Below, in pieces: positions 46,126 to 54,267 of a stretch of 64,000 bases of DNA; position 1 is the stretch's first letter; every line of letters starts with the position of its first letter. A model generated the notes under the pieces. It was not told the DNA's origin and ran no database searches. It saw nothing but the letters and a program-made list of their open reading frames with translations. Source of the stretch: Streptococcus pluranimalium (GTDB lineage: Bacteria > Bacillota > Bacilli > Lactobacillales > Streptococcaceae); NCBI RefSeq assembly GCF_002953735.1, contig NZ_CP025536.1, positions 1,618,001-1,682,000 on the forward strand. Reading direction: 5' to 3'. A program made the translations under genes and the position numbers.

Positions 46126-46777
46126 TTACTTCTCTCCTAAGAAGCTCTTCTGATAGATCCGTTAAAGTCAAATCTAATTTCTTTTGAGTAGCTTGTTCTT
46201 GATCTACTGAAGAAACAATCCGTTGAGCATTCATAATGTCTACTTTCTCAATCCATTGCTCTGTATCAACATTTGGTAATCCTAACTGAACAAACTGAAG
46301 ACTATGGTTTTTCCCACCATATGTCAAAAGAATAAACGGTGGATTATCAGCATCATAACGCTTATTAATATCCTCTTGAGTTGTAAAGAGATTAAATTGT
46401 TTATTTTTAATACTAGCCACACTTCTATGAAGAGCTTTTTTCGGCATTGTTTTTATACTTCTGGTTTTTACTGGTGAAATAATGGCTCCTTTTGTCTCAA
46501 TCATCGTATAGGTGTAGCCGTTCTTTTTATTATTCACTGCCGATAACATTTGCACATCTGTTCTCATTGATGAATCTTCTAAAACTAAGCGCAACGCTAC
46601 ATCAACTAATGCTTGTCGTATATGACCATAAGTTTTTCGCATTTCAGGATGTCGCAATACAGGAGTAGCATCAATCAGCTCCCATAAAAAGCGATAAGCT
46701 TCTTTGATACTGTATGCTAATTCACCGGCTAATCGTGGGTCACATTCTGCTTCTAAATGAGTTCTTAAAATTCCCAT
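46106..46777 (-). CDS. Unknown partner of the XRE/ImmA protein
   Basis: I do not recognise this 223-residue protein. It has an N-terminal helical half (SIKEAYRFLWELIDATPVL, IRQALVDVALRLVL) and a C-terminal beta-rich half (FILLTYGGKNHSLQFVQLGLP). No signal peptide or membrane segment is present. ATG 46777 follows AAGGAG. Because the XRE/ImmA gene overlaps its end, both are made from one message; a toxin/antitoxin-like or repressor/protease relationship is possible. It could also be the protease substrate. Confidence 0.75.
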   Translation of the reverse strand: MGILRTHLEAECDPRLAGELAYSIKEAYRFLWELIDATPVLRHPEMRKTYGHIRQALVDVALRLVLEDSSMRTDVQMLSAVNNKKNGYTYTMIETKGAIISPVKTRSIKTMPKKALHRSVASIKNKQFNLFTTQEDINKRYDADNPPFILLTYGGKNHSLQFVQLGLPNVDTEQWIEKVDIMNAQRIVSSVDQEQATQKKLDLTLTDLSEELLRREVNGTRNI

Positions 46778-46788
46778 CTTATCTCCTT

Positions 46789-46846
46789 ACTATTAACTTT
46801 ATATATACTATGTTAATAGTTTACCTTTTTTTTAAAAAAACGTCAA
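46789..46846 (-). promoter_or_regulatory. Promoter and palindromic operator of the XRE/ImmA pair
   Basis: TTGACG (46841-46846), 17 bp, TAAACT (46818-46823). An inverted repeat ACTATTAAC (46789-46797) and GTTAATAGT (46812-46820) overlaps the -10 and start, the position expected for autorepression by the XRE domain. Confidence 0.75.
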
Positions 46847-46870
46847 CACTAAAACATACTTTAACATACA

Positions 46871-46897
46871 AAAGAAGCCTCAAAATTGAGACTTCTT
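46871..46897 (-). terminator. Terminator after the BRCT gene
   Basis: Minus strand AAGAAGTCTCAA and TTGAGGCTTCTT stem with T-run; it overlaps the last codons of the BRCT gene. Same sequence unit as at 44963 and 49442. Confidence 0.85.
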
Positions 46898-47164
46898 AAC
46901 CATATTGAAAAATGCTTCTTCTGACAAAATAGTAATTTTTTGCCCTTCTTCTATCCTAGATATTGTAGCTTCATATTTTTTAGACCGTTTATCTGGTTCA
47001 AAAAGATCTAATTGCTTGTGACCTGTAAGCAGAATATTGGTTTGGGCAGAAACATACCCTTGAACAATCGCTCCATTTCGCTCTAAGAACATAATCACAT
47101 CTTGTCGACTCATTGGACGTAAACTTCCTGTAATCACAACAACCTTACCTGCAAGATCACACAT
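46880..47164 (-). CDS. Stand-alone BRCT-domain protein
   Basis: The whole 94-residue protein is one BRCT domain of the bacterial DNA-ligase type: LAGKVVVITGSLRPMSRQDVIMFLERNGAIVQGYVSAQTN with the Gly-Ser turn and the second beta-strand NILLTGHK. BRCT domains bind DNA ends, nicks or protein partners. A free BRCT protein encoded five bases after a VirB6-like gene is unexpected and suggests handling of transferred or nicked DNA. ATG 47164 has only a weak ribosome-binding site, so coupling to the upstream gene is likely. Confidence 0.85.
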   Translation of the reverse strand: MCDLAGKVVVITGSLRPMSRQDVIMFLERNGAIVQGYVSAQTNILLTGHKQLDLFEPDKRSKKYEATISRIEEGQKITILSEEAFFNMVKKSQF

Positions 47165-47169
47165 AGAGT

Positions 47170-49353
47170 CTACTCTTCATTATCATCATTTTCAGCACCT
47201 CTAATATGAGATTGGCCTTGCATACGCTGACCCGCATGCTGCATTTGTTGATTCATATGATTCATCTGTTGCATTGATTGTTGGAAGTTACGTTTAGAGG
47301 ATTTTGCTTCTTTAGATTTTGAGGACGCTTCGTGAGTAACATTTGGAAGCTGGGGATTCTCAGTTGGCTGTAGTGCTTCTCTAGATGGTAAGGTTGGCTC
47401 ACTAACACCATTGAATGCTTCACCTACAGGTTCTGTGGGAGTTGCTGTAGGATCTGTAATGCCTCCACCACTTGGACCACTATCAGCATTCTCAAACATT
47501 CCAGAATCGTCTGAGAATAGATTTTCTCCTCCATATTGACCTGAAGGATTTAAACTAAATTCGCCTTCGTCATTGAATCCTGGACGTGGGGGGACCGCAT
47601 CATTCTTCAGACCCTTGTAAACAGCATCATGAGCAGCTTGATCTTTTTGACCTAAATTATCAGCTACGTCTCCTGCAAAGTCTTTAGCTTTTCCGACAGC
47701 TCCTTTACCCATAACCTCAGCTAAATCTACCATGTTGCTGACACCACCTTTGGCTGCATTCCAAGCACCTTGATCCCTAGCAGCATTAACAGCTCCTCGA
47801 ATGCCTCCTCCAGTTGCTGCTAAACTATTTCCAAGAACCTTACTTCCCGTTGCAACAGCACCTGGTACTTTACTAGCAACATTCATTCCTATACCACCAA
47901 GTCCCATTGCTGCATGCCCTAAGGAACCAGCTCCAGAAGCAAAGGCATTGCCCATCATCATAGCTCCTAAAAGTTGTTGCGCTGTGTCGCTATGACCTGT
48001 TGAAACACCAAGCCAACGCTCAATCATTGATACTCCCTGCATGGCCGCAAGGAACACTCCGATATAAACGATACAAGCTGCTAGACATTGTTCCCACATG
48101 TTAAGTCCGTTAAAGAAACCACCTGAGAGTTTTGTCACTGCAGAAACTGACAATGTTGGTAAATCTCGACAAATCTCTAGGACTACTCGCATGATAACGA
48201 CTTCAAAGAAGATACCTGCCAATGCTCCTCCCATTGTCCGTAACAACTCCTTATACTTTTTAGAGCTAGATAAGGAACTATAGCCTTGTAAAGGTGAAAT
48301 CATCGCCTGAATGATAATATCAAAAACGGATTTGACCAACTTGATAGCCATCGCAATTAAGAGTACAATCAGAATCACATACTGCATGAACATCCCCATC
48401 CAGTTGACTTTGTATCGTAGATAGACGGGTTCAAAAGCGTTTAGTTCACCAACGATACGATGTTCAGTAATAGTTTCAACTCCATCCTGGTTAGTATTCA
48501 ACTTATGTAAAAACAACCCTTTTATACCATTAACACCAAATTTCTTTTTATACTGATCTTCCATATCTTTTAGCAAACCCGAATTTGAGGCTCCATAAGT
48601 CGCTCCAAAATCAATCCGTGTCGCAAAATTGGTCGTATCCCTCTTATCTGGACTGTCCGTGATCTGGTTGACAGGTGTAGAGCCTTCTTTGGGTGGTTTA
48701 ATGTACCCATAATCATCTAAGTGAAAGAGCTCTGTTGAGAAATCATTATCAATCAGGACTTTAAGGTCCACCACATTGTTCTTCATGGGCTGAATAGCCA
48801 ATGAGGAATAATGCTTACTCCCTTCTGGATCCTCGCTAGAAATCGTTTGGATATTCATGGCATCTTGCGCCATAACAGAGGAGACGGTCGTCAGAGCTAG
48901 CGGCAAAACGGCCGTGACCATGGTTACTAAGAGGAAGTTTGTAATCACTCCCTTATATTTGACAGGCTTGGTAAAGACACCTGTGATAGCCGAGACAACA
49001 AGAATCAGACTAAAGAGAGTCGTGCCGATTACCTGGAACCAATAGAAAAACTGACCTATAACCGTATTGTTATCACCTAAGTAGCCAAAGAGACCAGAGA
49101 GCTTGAACATATTGTTAAAGACATGTTCCAAACTAGCTGTAATCGAGTACAAAGCCTTGGCAATACCTCCTGGGATATAGGCTAAGAAGGAGAGGAAGGC
49201 GGGCGTTGGTTCCAGATAGTTACTCCAGTATCTGTAAAAGGAAGCCATTTTCTCCGCATTTTCGCCCGTGATATTCCCGTTAGTTTTCCCATTTATATCT
49301 AAAAAGCCTTTTTCTAGGGCATTGACCAAATCTGAATAAGTGTCATATGTCAA
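47170..49353 (-). CDS. VirB6-like polytopic channel protein
   Basis: A 727-residue inner-membrane protein with the VirB6/TrbL plan. An N-terminal extracellular segment is followed by hydrophobic clusters at about 55-160 and 325-480. A long Gly/Ala-rich hydrophilic tail then ends with Gln/Met-rich sequence (MQQMNHMNQQMQHAGQRM). It forms the membrane pore with the PrgI-like and VirB8-like proteins. The start is TTG at 49353; no in-frame ATG exists near it, and the nearest purine site is AGTAGG nine bases upstream. Headed by promoter block C. Confidence 0.85.
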   Translation of the reverse strand: MTYDTYSDLVNALEKGFLDINGKTNGNITGENAEKMASFYRYWSNYLEPTPAFLSFLAYIPGGIAKALYSITASLEHVFNNMFKLSGLFGYLGDNNTVIGQFFYWFQVIGTTLFSLILVVSAITGVFTKPVKYKGVITNFLLVTMVTAVLPLALTTVSSVMAQDAMNIQTISSEDPEGSKHYSSLAIQPMKNNVVDLKVLIDNDFSTELFHLDDYGYIKPPKEGSTPVNQITDSPDKRDTTNFATRIDFGATYGASNSGLLKDMEDQYKKKFGVNGIKGLFLHKLNTNQDGVETITEHRIVGELNAFEPVYLRYKVNWMGMFMQYVILIVLLIAMAIKLVKSVFDIIIQAMISPLQGYSSLSSSKKYKELLRTMGGALAGIFFEVVIMRVVLEICRDLPTLSVSAVTKLSGGFFNGLNMWEQCLAACIVYIGVFLAAMQGVSMIERWLGVSTGHSDTAQQLLGAMMMGNAFASGAGSLGHAAMGLGGIGMNVASKVPGAVATGSKVLGNSLAATGGGIRGAVNAARDQGAWNAAKGGVSNMVDLAEVMGKGAVGKAKDFAGDVADNLGQKDQAAHDAVYKGLKNDAVPPRPGFNDEGEFSLNPSGQYGGENLFSDDSGMFENADSGPSGGGITDPTATPTEPVGEAFNGVSEPTLPSREALQPTENPQLPNVTHEASSKSKEAKSSKRNFQQSMQQMNHMNQQMQHAGQRMQGQSHIRGAENDDNEE

Positions 49354-49385
49354 ATGAAGGTACCTACTTTCTGTTATATACCTCC

Positions 49386-49420
49386 ATCATAAGGGATAAT
49401 TAAAATTCCTGCGTTAAGGG
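49386..49420 (-). promoter_or_regulatory. Transfer promoter block, copy C
   Basis: Same 35-bp block as at 44861: CTTAACGCAGGAATT, ATTATC and -10-like TATGAT (49386-49391) on the minus strand, 32 bases before the virB6-like TTG. Confidence 0.7.
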
Positions 49421-49441
49421 AAAAAATGACAAAAAGACATC

Positions 49442-49468
49442 AAAAAAAAGCCTCAAGTTTGAGACTTT
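49442..49468 (-). terminator. Terminator after the lipoprotein gene
   Basis: Minus strand AAAGTCTCAA and TTGAGGCTTT with a T-run; third copy of the element's recurrent terminator unit. Confidence 0.85.
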
Positions 49469-49473
49469 TTCGC

Positions 49474-49953
49474 TTATTCAGATGTTCCTGAAAAATCATA
49501 ATAACCAAAGCTACGCTGGTTACGACGTAACTCAAATATACGAATTTTTTTACCACCATCAGAGAGAGAGATTTGATAAGCAGCTTCTGCATCATCTTTG
49601 ACAGGATTCTTTTTGCTACTGATAATAATTGTAAAATTATCAGTTCCCTTCAGTTGATTTTCCAACTCGTCAATAACACGTTGTGTTCCTGAAGGAATAT
49701 CTTTTTCAGATAGAACAGAAAAATAGGTCATATGTCCTTGACTATTCGTAATGCTGTTCTCTTTTTTATTGAAAGTTAAGACATCATCACCTTCATTAAA
49801 TGGATATTCATAGCCTGGATTCTCAGAATTTCCTACATAACTATCCTTCAATTCTGTCTTAATGATATCTTCAGCTGATTTTTGACCACAGGCTGCTAGA
49901 AGAATGAGTGCGAGCCCTAACGTCACCAGACTTAACCATTTTTTCATTTTCAT
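49474..49953 (-). CDS. Element-encoded lipoprotein
   Basis: A 159-residue exported lipoprotein with a lipobox LLAAC (C22) after a short basic, hydrophobic signal. The mature part is a small globular domain of charged strands and helices (ISDGG region near the end); no family was recognised. It has its own sigma-A promoter upstream (TTGCAA, 16 bp, TATAAT at about 49987-50014), so it can be expressed separately from virD4. Surface lipoproteins on conjugative elements often act in entry exclusion or phage exclusion; that role is only a possibility here. Confidence 0.8.
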   Translation of the reverse strand: MKMKKWLSLVTLGLALILLAACGQKSAEDIIKTELKDSYVGNSENPGYEYPFNEGDDVLTFNKKENSITNSQGHMTYFSVLSEKDIPSGTQRVIDELENQLKGTDNFTIIISSKKNPVKDDAEAAYQISLSDGGKKIRIFELRRNQRSFGYYDFSGTSE

Positions 49954-50053
49954 ACCAACCTTCTCCTTGTCTTTTACTTACTCACATTATATCAGAAATA
50001 GGATTTTTTGCAACAAATTATACACTTTGTTATACAACTTTTTATTTATCTTC

Positions 50054-53000
50054 TTACATCACATCATCCACAAAGAAGAGATCGTCGTCCTCTTCCTCAT
50101 CAAAAACTTCTGCAATGACAGCATAGGTTAAATCGGCTGGAGAAGCGAATTGAGCCTGAGCTAAAGGTTTAGAGGGTTGCTGCCTCGTTGCTAATTGAGG
50201 GACTTCTCCGTTGCTTCTCATACGGTCTGTTAAAGCCTGTCGCCAATCAATAATCTTATTGAAGGTACTTTGTGCCCCTACGGCTATATCCTGAAGATCA
50301 AGCTCTCTGTGCTCACTTTCGACTGGAATATCAGCCAATGTCATAGAGTGATCAAACTCTTCTTGAAGGAACATATAGCGATATGGGAAAGCTGTCTTCT
50401 CATGGAGGAAAATTGGATCTGTCGTAACCTTACGTCCCGCATTGTCTCGACCTTTGACACCACGAAGAATAACCGCTTCTCCTTCTTGAAGTTTAGCCAA
50501 CTGGGTAGGGGTCAGTAGTTCCTGTTTGGGATTTTCGATAGACACATTCGGATTCGCTTCATCTAAAATATTGCTGGATCGTCTGCGACGTGTAATGGTA
50601 CGTGATCCTAAATCCTTACTGAAGCGACTATTGGTTTTATCAGAAGTAGATTTCACGTAGATTTTAAGCGAACAGTTGTCTTGAATAGTCGCTGCGACAT
50701 TCTCGCCGTATTTATCAACTAACTGTTCCAGGTTTTGAATCCAGAGATAGTAAAGAATGTTTTGGCCAAGACCAATTGAAATCTTAGTATCCATATGAGG
50801 AATAGCTGGAATATTGGTAAACTCATCTAGGATATGAAGAATTCGATTAACACACTTCCGACCATTTGACAGGGCCAGCTCATAGTTGGCGTTAAACAGT
50901 TGATCCAAAAACAGAGAAACAATGCTGTTATACTCGGTCCTATTTGGTGGTGTTACTAGGTAAATCACCTTAGGATTATCCGAGTAAATCAAGTCAATAT
51001 CTTCTTCTTGGAGAAGGGTATTTTCTTGTTTGTTCAGGACAGTAACCTTGATGCAGTCCAAAACTGGCTTTCTCGTATACTCATCAAGTTTGATAATTTT
51101 ACCACGTTTCTGATAAACTTTCTCAGCTGAGAATTGGAAGACATTACTACGGATTGCTGCATCACCATTGTTTTCATGATCAAAGTCAATGGTTACCAAG
51201 AACTGATCAGGAAGTTTGGGGTCAATCACATAGGTAAGATAGCCTTCTCCATCAATAAGAGCTGTTGCTGCGTTTACGTGAGTAACTTGTCTGGTTGTTT
51301 TACCCCAAACTGATTGACTGGTAATCGTGACCTTAGCGGTCTTATGAGCGTATTCGTTGCGCATAGCTACATTAGAACTGGAGCGGAATTTAACAGACAG
51401 ACGACGTGGGAAACCAACTGATTCTAGATCAATCGAATTCTTAGATGTGAGTTTTGCAATGTTATCTTGCAAGAATAGGTTAATACCAGACATCATGCTG
51501 GAGAAGACGTTTCCTTTAGTTTCTTCTGAAGCAAAGTCAGATGACCTGAAGTTAAGGTCGGCCATATCTCGAAACTTAGAAAACTGCTCTTGATTAATTT
51601 TACGCAAATTATCAAAGTAAACTGTGATTTTCGATTTCTTCTTAACTTGCTGATCTCGATCTGGATTCTCAATGATTTCTCCAAAGTCATTAACAAAGAC
51701 TTCTTCAGAACCCAAATCGGTTAAGAATTTGGCAATGTTACGGACTGTAACAGTATCCCAGGCATCCGTTTCACCATTCTTGAATGTTTCATTAGCTCGG
51801 TCAATCAGAGCCATTGCAATCGCATTAAAGAGGGAAATAGAGGTATCTTCCCAGTATTTAGCATTGCCGTTGCCAACACCTGGTTTCGTTTTACGATAAA
51901 TCGCTTCAGCAACCGCATTGACCCGTGTCTGTGTCATTTCATAGTACCCCTTCTTAGCTGCTGCTATTGCAAGTGCTAGAGGGTTATAGGACATGGACCA
52001 GTCCATATTTTGGAAAGATAGGACATTAACATCATAGCCACGTCTGCGCATAGTTTTATAGGAAGACTGATAATGCTCTCCCTTGGGATCGGCAAGAACC
52101 ATAGATGGTTGAATTTCAGCACGACTATTGATATCCATAGTCGTTGTAATATGACCTTCACCCTTACCAGAGCGTGTCATACCAATACCAAGCATATTAG
52201 TAGTGCTGTCATCGATGTAATAATCACCTGAAGCTCTCGCATAAATCCCTAGTATCCTTTCAGCATTCGTCATATATCGGCTAAAAGTACGGTTTTGCCA
52301 AAGCATCTGTGACCCGAGAGTCAAACCTGTGAGACTCCTTCTTGTCTCATGGAGAACAGGAACACCACCTTCACCTGAATAAGTTTCTGTCTTGTTAGGA
52401 ACTTTCTTATATTGCTGATGAATTTCTTTGACTCTCGCAAAGCGATCATCCCCTTCCTCATTATGGTTGTAATCACGGTACTGTTCAAAGTTCACCCAAG
52501 CAGAACGCCAGGCAATGACTAAACCAATAAGGAAGATTGGTAATGCTAGGATTGGTGCTATAAAAAATACTCTAGCATTAAATAAATTCTGAATCAGCAA
52601 GCTGTCAACGTTAAAGGTAACTACTTGGCTACTATCTCTTAACGTCATGAGCGAAAAATACAGAAATCGAATGGCTGCTCTTAGCACAGTTACCAGATAG
52701 CTTGTCAGAATCAAAGCAATAAAGCTGAATCCCAAACCCATGATTACAAAACTACGATAGTTTTTGAAGTAGAGCAAAGGCTTCATTTCCTTGTCGAATC
52801 GCTTCCTGTCTTGCTTCACAAAAGGTAATTTATAAATAAGTCTAAAGAGAAGGTTGCCAATTAGCAAGAACAAAAATGAAGGAATAGCTGTCGAAAGTCG
52901 CTTCATAAGATTCCAAAACTGTTTACTCTTACCTTTCCTAGCTGACTTCCAGTCAATTTCATGACGATACTTCCAGAAATGACTTAGTTCATTTCCTTTA

Positions 53001-53191
53001 TTTACTATACATTCTCTATCATCTATCAAACCTCTTATCAACTGGATAAAATCCCTAAGCGGTTCCCTCACAACTTTTATTCCCTGGTAAGCAAGATATC
53101 CTACAAGACTCACTAAGAGAAAAGCATTGAATTGATTGACTTTAGCTAATTGAATAAGCGTGTAATAAATGGCTTCTATCCAACTAAACAT
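50054..53191 (-). CDS. VirD4-type coupling ATPase
   Basis: Coupling protein that brings the relaxosome to the channel. At 1045 residues it is much longer than the usual 550-650. Several N-terminal membrane helices are visible (about 20-40, 100-120, 148-175 and 208-230). Walker A is intact (GMTRSGKG, 337-344), as are the DPKGEHY strand and the LDEFTN Walker B region. The extra length includes a large insertion between Walker A and B (about residues 475-690) with beta-rich sequence. ATG 53191 follows GAGGTG. It overlaps the preceding small gene. Confidence 0.93.
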   Translation of the reverse strand: MFSWIEAIYYTLIQLAKVNQFNAFLLVSLVGYLAYQGIKVVREPLRDFIQLIRGLIDDRECIVNKGNELSHFWKYRHEIDWKSARKGKSKQFWNLMKRLSTAIPSFLFLLIGNLLFRLIYKLPFVKQDRKRFDKEMKPLLYFKNYRSFVIMGLGFSFIALILTSYLVTVLRAAIRFLYFSLMTLRDSSQVVTFNVDSLLIQNLFNARVFFIAPILALPIFLIGLVIAWRSAWVNFEQYRDYNHNEEGDDRFARVKEIHQQYKKVPNKTETYSGEGGVPVLHETRRSLTGLTLGSQMLWQNRTFSRYMTNAERILGIYARASGDYYIDDSTTNMLGIGMTRSGKGEGHITTTMDINSRAEIQPSMVLADPKGEHYQSSYKTMRRRGYDVNVLSFQNMDWSMSYNPLALAIAAAKKGYYEMTQTRVNAVAEAIYRKTKPGVGNGNAKYWEDTSISLFNAIAMALIDRANETFKNGETDAWDTVTVRNIAKFLTDLGSEEVFVNDFGEIIENPDRDQQVKKKSKITVYFDNLRKINQEQFSKFRDMADLNFRSSDFASEETKGNVFSSMMSGINLFLQDNIAKLTSKNSIDLESVGFPRRLSVKFRSSSNVAMRNEYAHKTAKVTITSQSVWGKTTRQVTHVNAATALIDGEGYLTYVIDPKLPDQFLVTIDFDHENNGDAAIRSNVFQFSAEKVYQKRGKIIKLDEYTRKPVLDCIKVTVLNKQENTLLQEEDIDLIYSDNPKVIYLVTPPNRTEYNSIVSLFLDQLFNANYELALSNGRKCVNRILHILDEFTNIPAIPHMDTKISIGLGQNILYYLWIQNLEQLVDKYGENVAATIQDNCSLKIYVKSTSDKTNSRFSKDLGSRTITRRRRSSNILDEANPNVSIENPKQELLTPTQLAKLQEGEAVILRGVKGRDNAGRKVTTDPIFLHEKTAFPYRYMFLQEEFDHSMTLADIPVESEHRELDLQDIAVGAQSTFNKIIDWRQALTDRMRSNGEVPQLATRQQPSKPLAQAQFASPADLTYAVIAEVFDEEEDDDLFFVDDVM

Positions 53192-53441
53192 AGCGCTCAC
53201 CTCTGATATCTTCTAAAAAACGCTTGGTTTTCTCCCCATAAAAACTTGAAAAGAGAAAAATTTTAAATTGTAACCGAGGCGAAGCAAGTTGGTAGCGTTC
53301 CAGATAGGAACTGACCCCTTGTTCAATCCCTAGTTTAACTGTACATCGATGGCAGCTTCTACTTTGCTTTAGATAGTTTTCTATCTGAAGAGAATCAGCC
53401 ATCAATTCATCTAAATGATTATCTAGTTGTTTTCTTGCCAT
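53184..53441 (-). CDS. Small CxxC-containing protein before virD4
   Basis: An 85-residue soluble basic protein (MARKQLDNHLDELMADS start) with a single CHRC cysteine pair near residue 31 and a basic C-terminus (YGEKTKRFLEDIRGERYV). No family recognised. It overlaps virD4 by eight bases and begins the transcription unit under promoter block B; ATG 53441 is preceded by AAAGGATAATTGC. Possibly a DNA-processing accessory or a chaperone of VirD4. Confidence 0.65.
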   Translation of the reverse strand: MARKQLDNHLDELMADSLQIENYLKQSRSCHRCTVKLGIEQGVSSYLERYQLASPRLQFKIFLFSSFYGEKTKRFLEDIRGERYV

Positions 53442-53481
53442 AAGCAATTATCCTTTCTTTTTTGATTATGAATACACTTTT

Positions 53482-53516
53482 AGTGTAAGAGATAATGAGA
53501 ATTCGTGTGTTAAGGG
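53482..53516 (-). promoter_or_regulatory. Transfer promoter block, copy B
   Basis: Identical to the copy at 61521 except for one base: CTTAACACACGAATTCTC, ATTATC and TACACT (53482-53487) on the minus strand, 40 bases before the small virD4-linked gene. Confidence 0.72.
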
Positions 53517-53681
53517 TCAATTCAAAGAACCGCACCAAAAGTTATATATCTTTTTATCTCTTATTTCGAAGTCATCACCATCTTATTTATAAGTAGTTCC
53601 AGTTCAAGTAAAAAGCAGCACTTGATTTTTAATATCTCGTACTGCTTTTATTTTATTGTAACTTCCAATCTCAAATTAATT

Positions 53682-54116
53682 TTAGAATGGCTCATCTGCA
53701 TCTACTGGTTCTGGATAAGAAGAAGTTGGTGATGGAACTGACTGTGAACTGTTAAAGTTATTTTGCTTACGTCTCTGGGCCGCTTCTTTACTTTCTAAAA
53801 ACGTGATACCATCATGTTGACTTGGTGCAATGTATTGATAACTACGACGTTGCCCTTGATCATTCGTATAAGTTCGTTGAACAATCTCTCCCTTTACAAT
53901 AATAGGGGAACCTTTTGACAGACTTTGTGCCATAATCTCAGCTTGCTTCCCGTACACTTGAACATGGAAAAAACTAGTTAATGGCTTGTCATCATTCCCC
54001 TTTAAACTCGAATCACAGGCGAAGTCAAACTTAAAACTGACATGTCCATTAGCTGTTCTACCAACTGCATCAACTGGAATATCTGATACACGTCCATTAG
54101 CAATAAATTCTTGCAT
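53682..54116 (-). CDS. ssb: Single-stranded DNA-binding protein of the element
   Basis: A 144-residue SSB with the OB fold (GRVSDIPVDAVGRTANGHVSFKF, FHVQVYGKQAEIMAQSLSKGSPIIVKGEIVQRTYTNDQGQ). A short disordered tail ends DADEPF, the acidic-aromatic tip that binds replication partners. It protects the transferred strand. ATG 54116 follows AAAGGAGG. Flanked by structured intergenic DNA on its upstream side. Confidence 0.93.
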   Translation of the reverse strand: MQEFIANGRVSDIPVDAVGRTANGHVSFKFDFACDSSLKGNDDKPLTSFFHVQVYGKQAEIMAQSLSKGSPIIVKGEIVQRTYTNDQGQRRSYQYIAPSQHDGITFLESKEAAQRRKQNNFNSSQSVPSPTSSYPEPVDADEPF

Positions 54117-54159
54117 GTTTTTCCTCCTTTGTGAAAGCAGTTACCTACTCAACCTAACA

Positions 54160-54267
54160 ACCGAGAGACTGAGAGAGAGATTATTGTAAAACGTGTTTAG
54201 GAGACATCTCTCAGTTGCTAGACTGAGCAGGCAAAGCCTGCTTTTTCAGTTGCTTAAGCCTTTTAGC
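54160..54267. repeat. Cluster of inverted repeats between ssb and the PrgB-like gene
   Basis: CTGAGAGA (54169-54176) with TCTCTCAG (54207-54214), GCAGGC AAA GCCTGC (54227-54241), TAAGC with GCTTA (54254-54269), and a direct repeat TCAGTTGCT at 54210 and 54246. It ends the PrgB-like message with a hairpin but has no U-run on that strand. A candidate oriT, leader or protein-binding region. Confidence 0.5.

Noticed and set aside
44992..46777. Naming the XRE/ImmA pair as a known defence or toxin-antitoxin system
   Set aside because: The 223-residue partner matches no family I recognise, so a named system would be unsupported.
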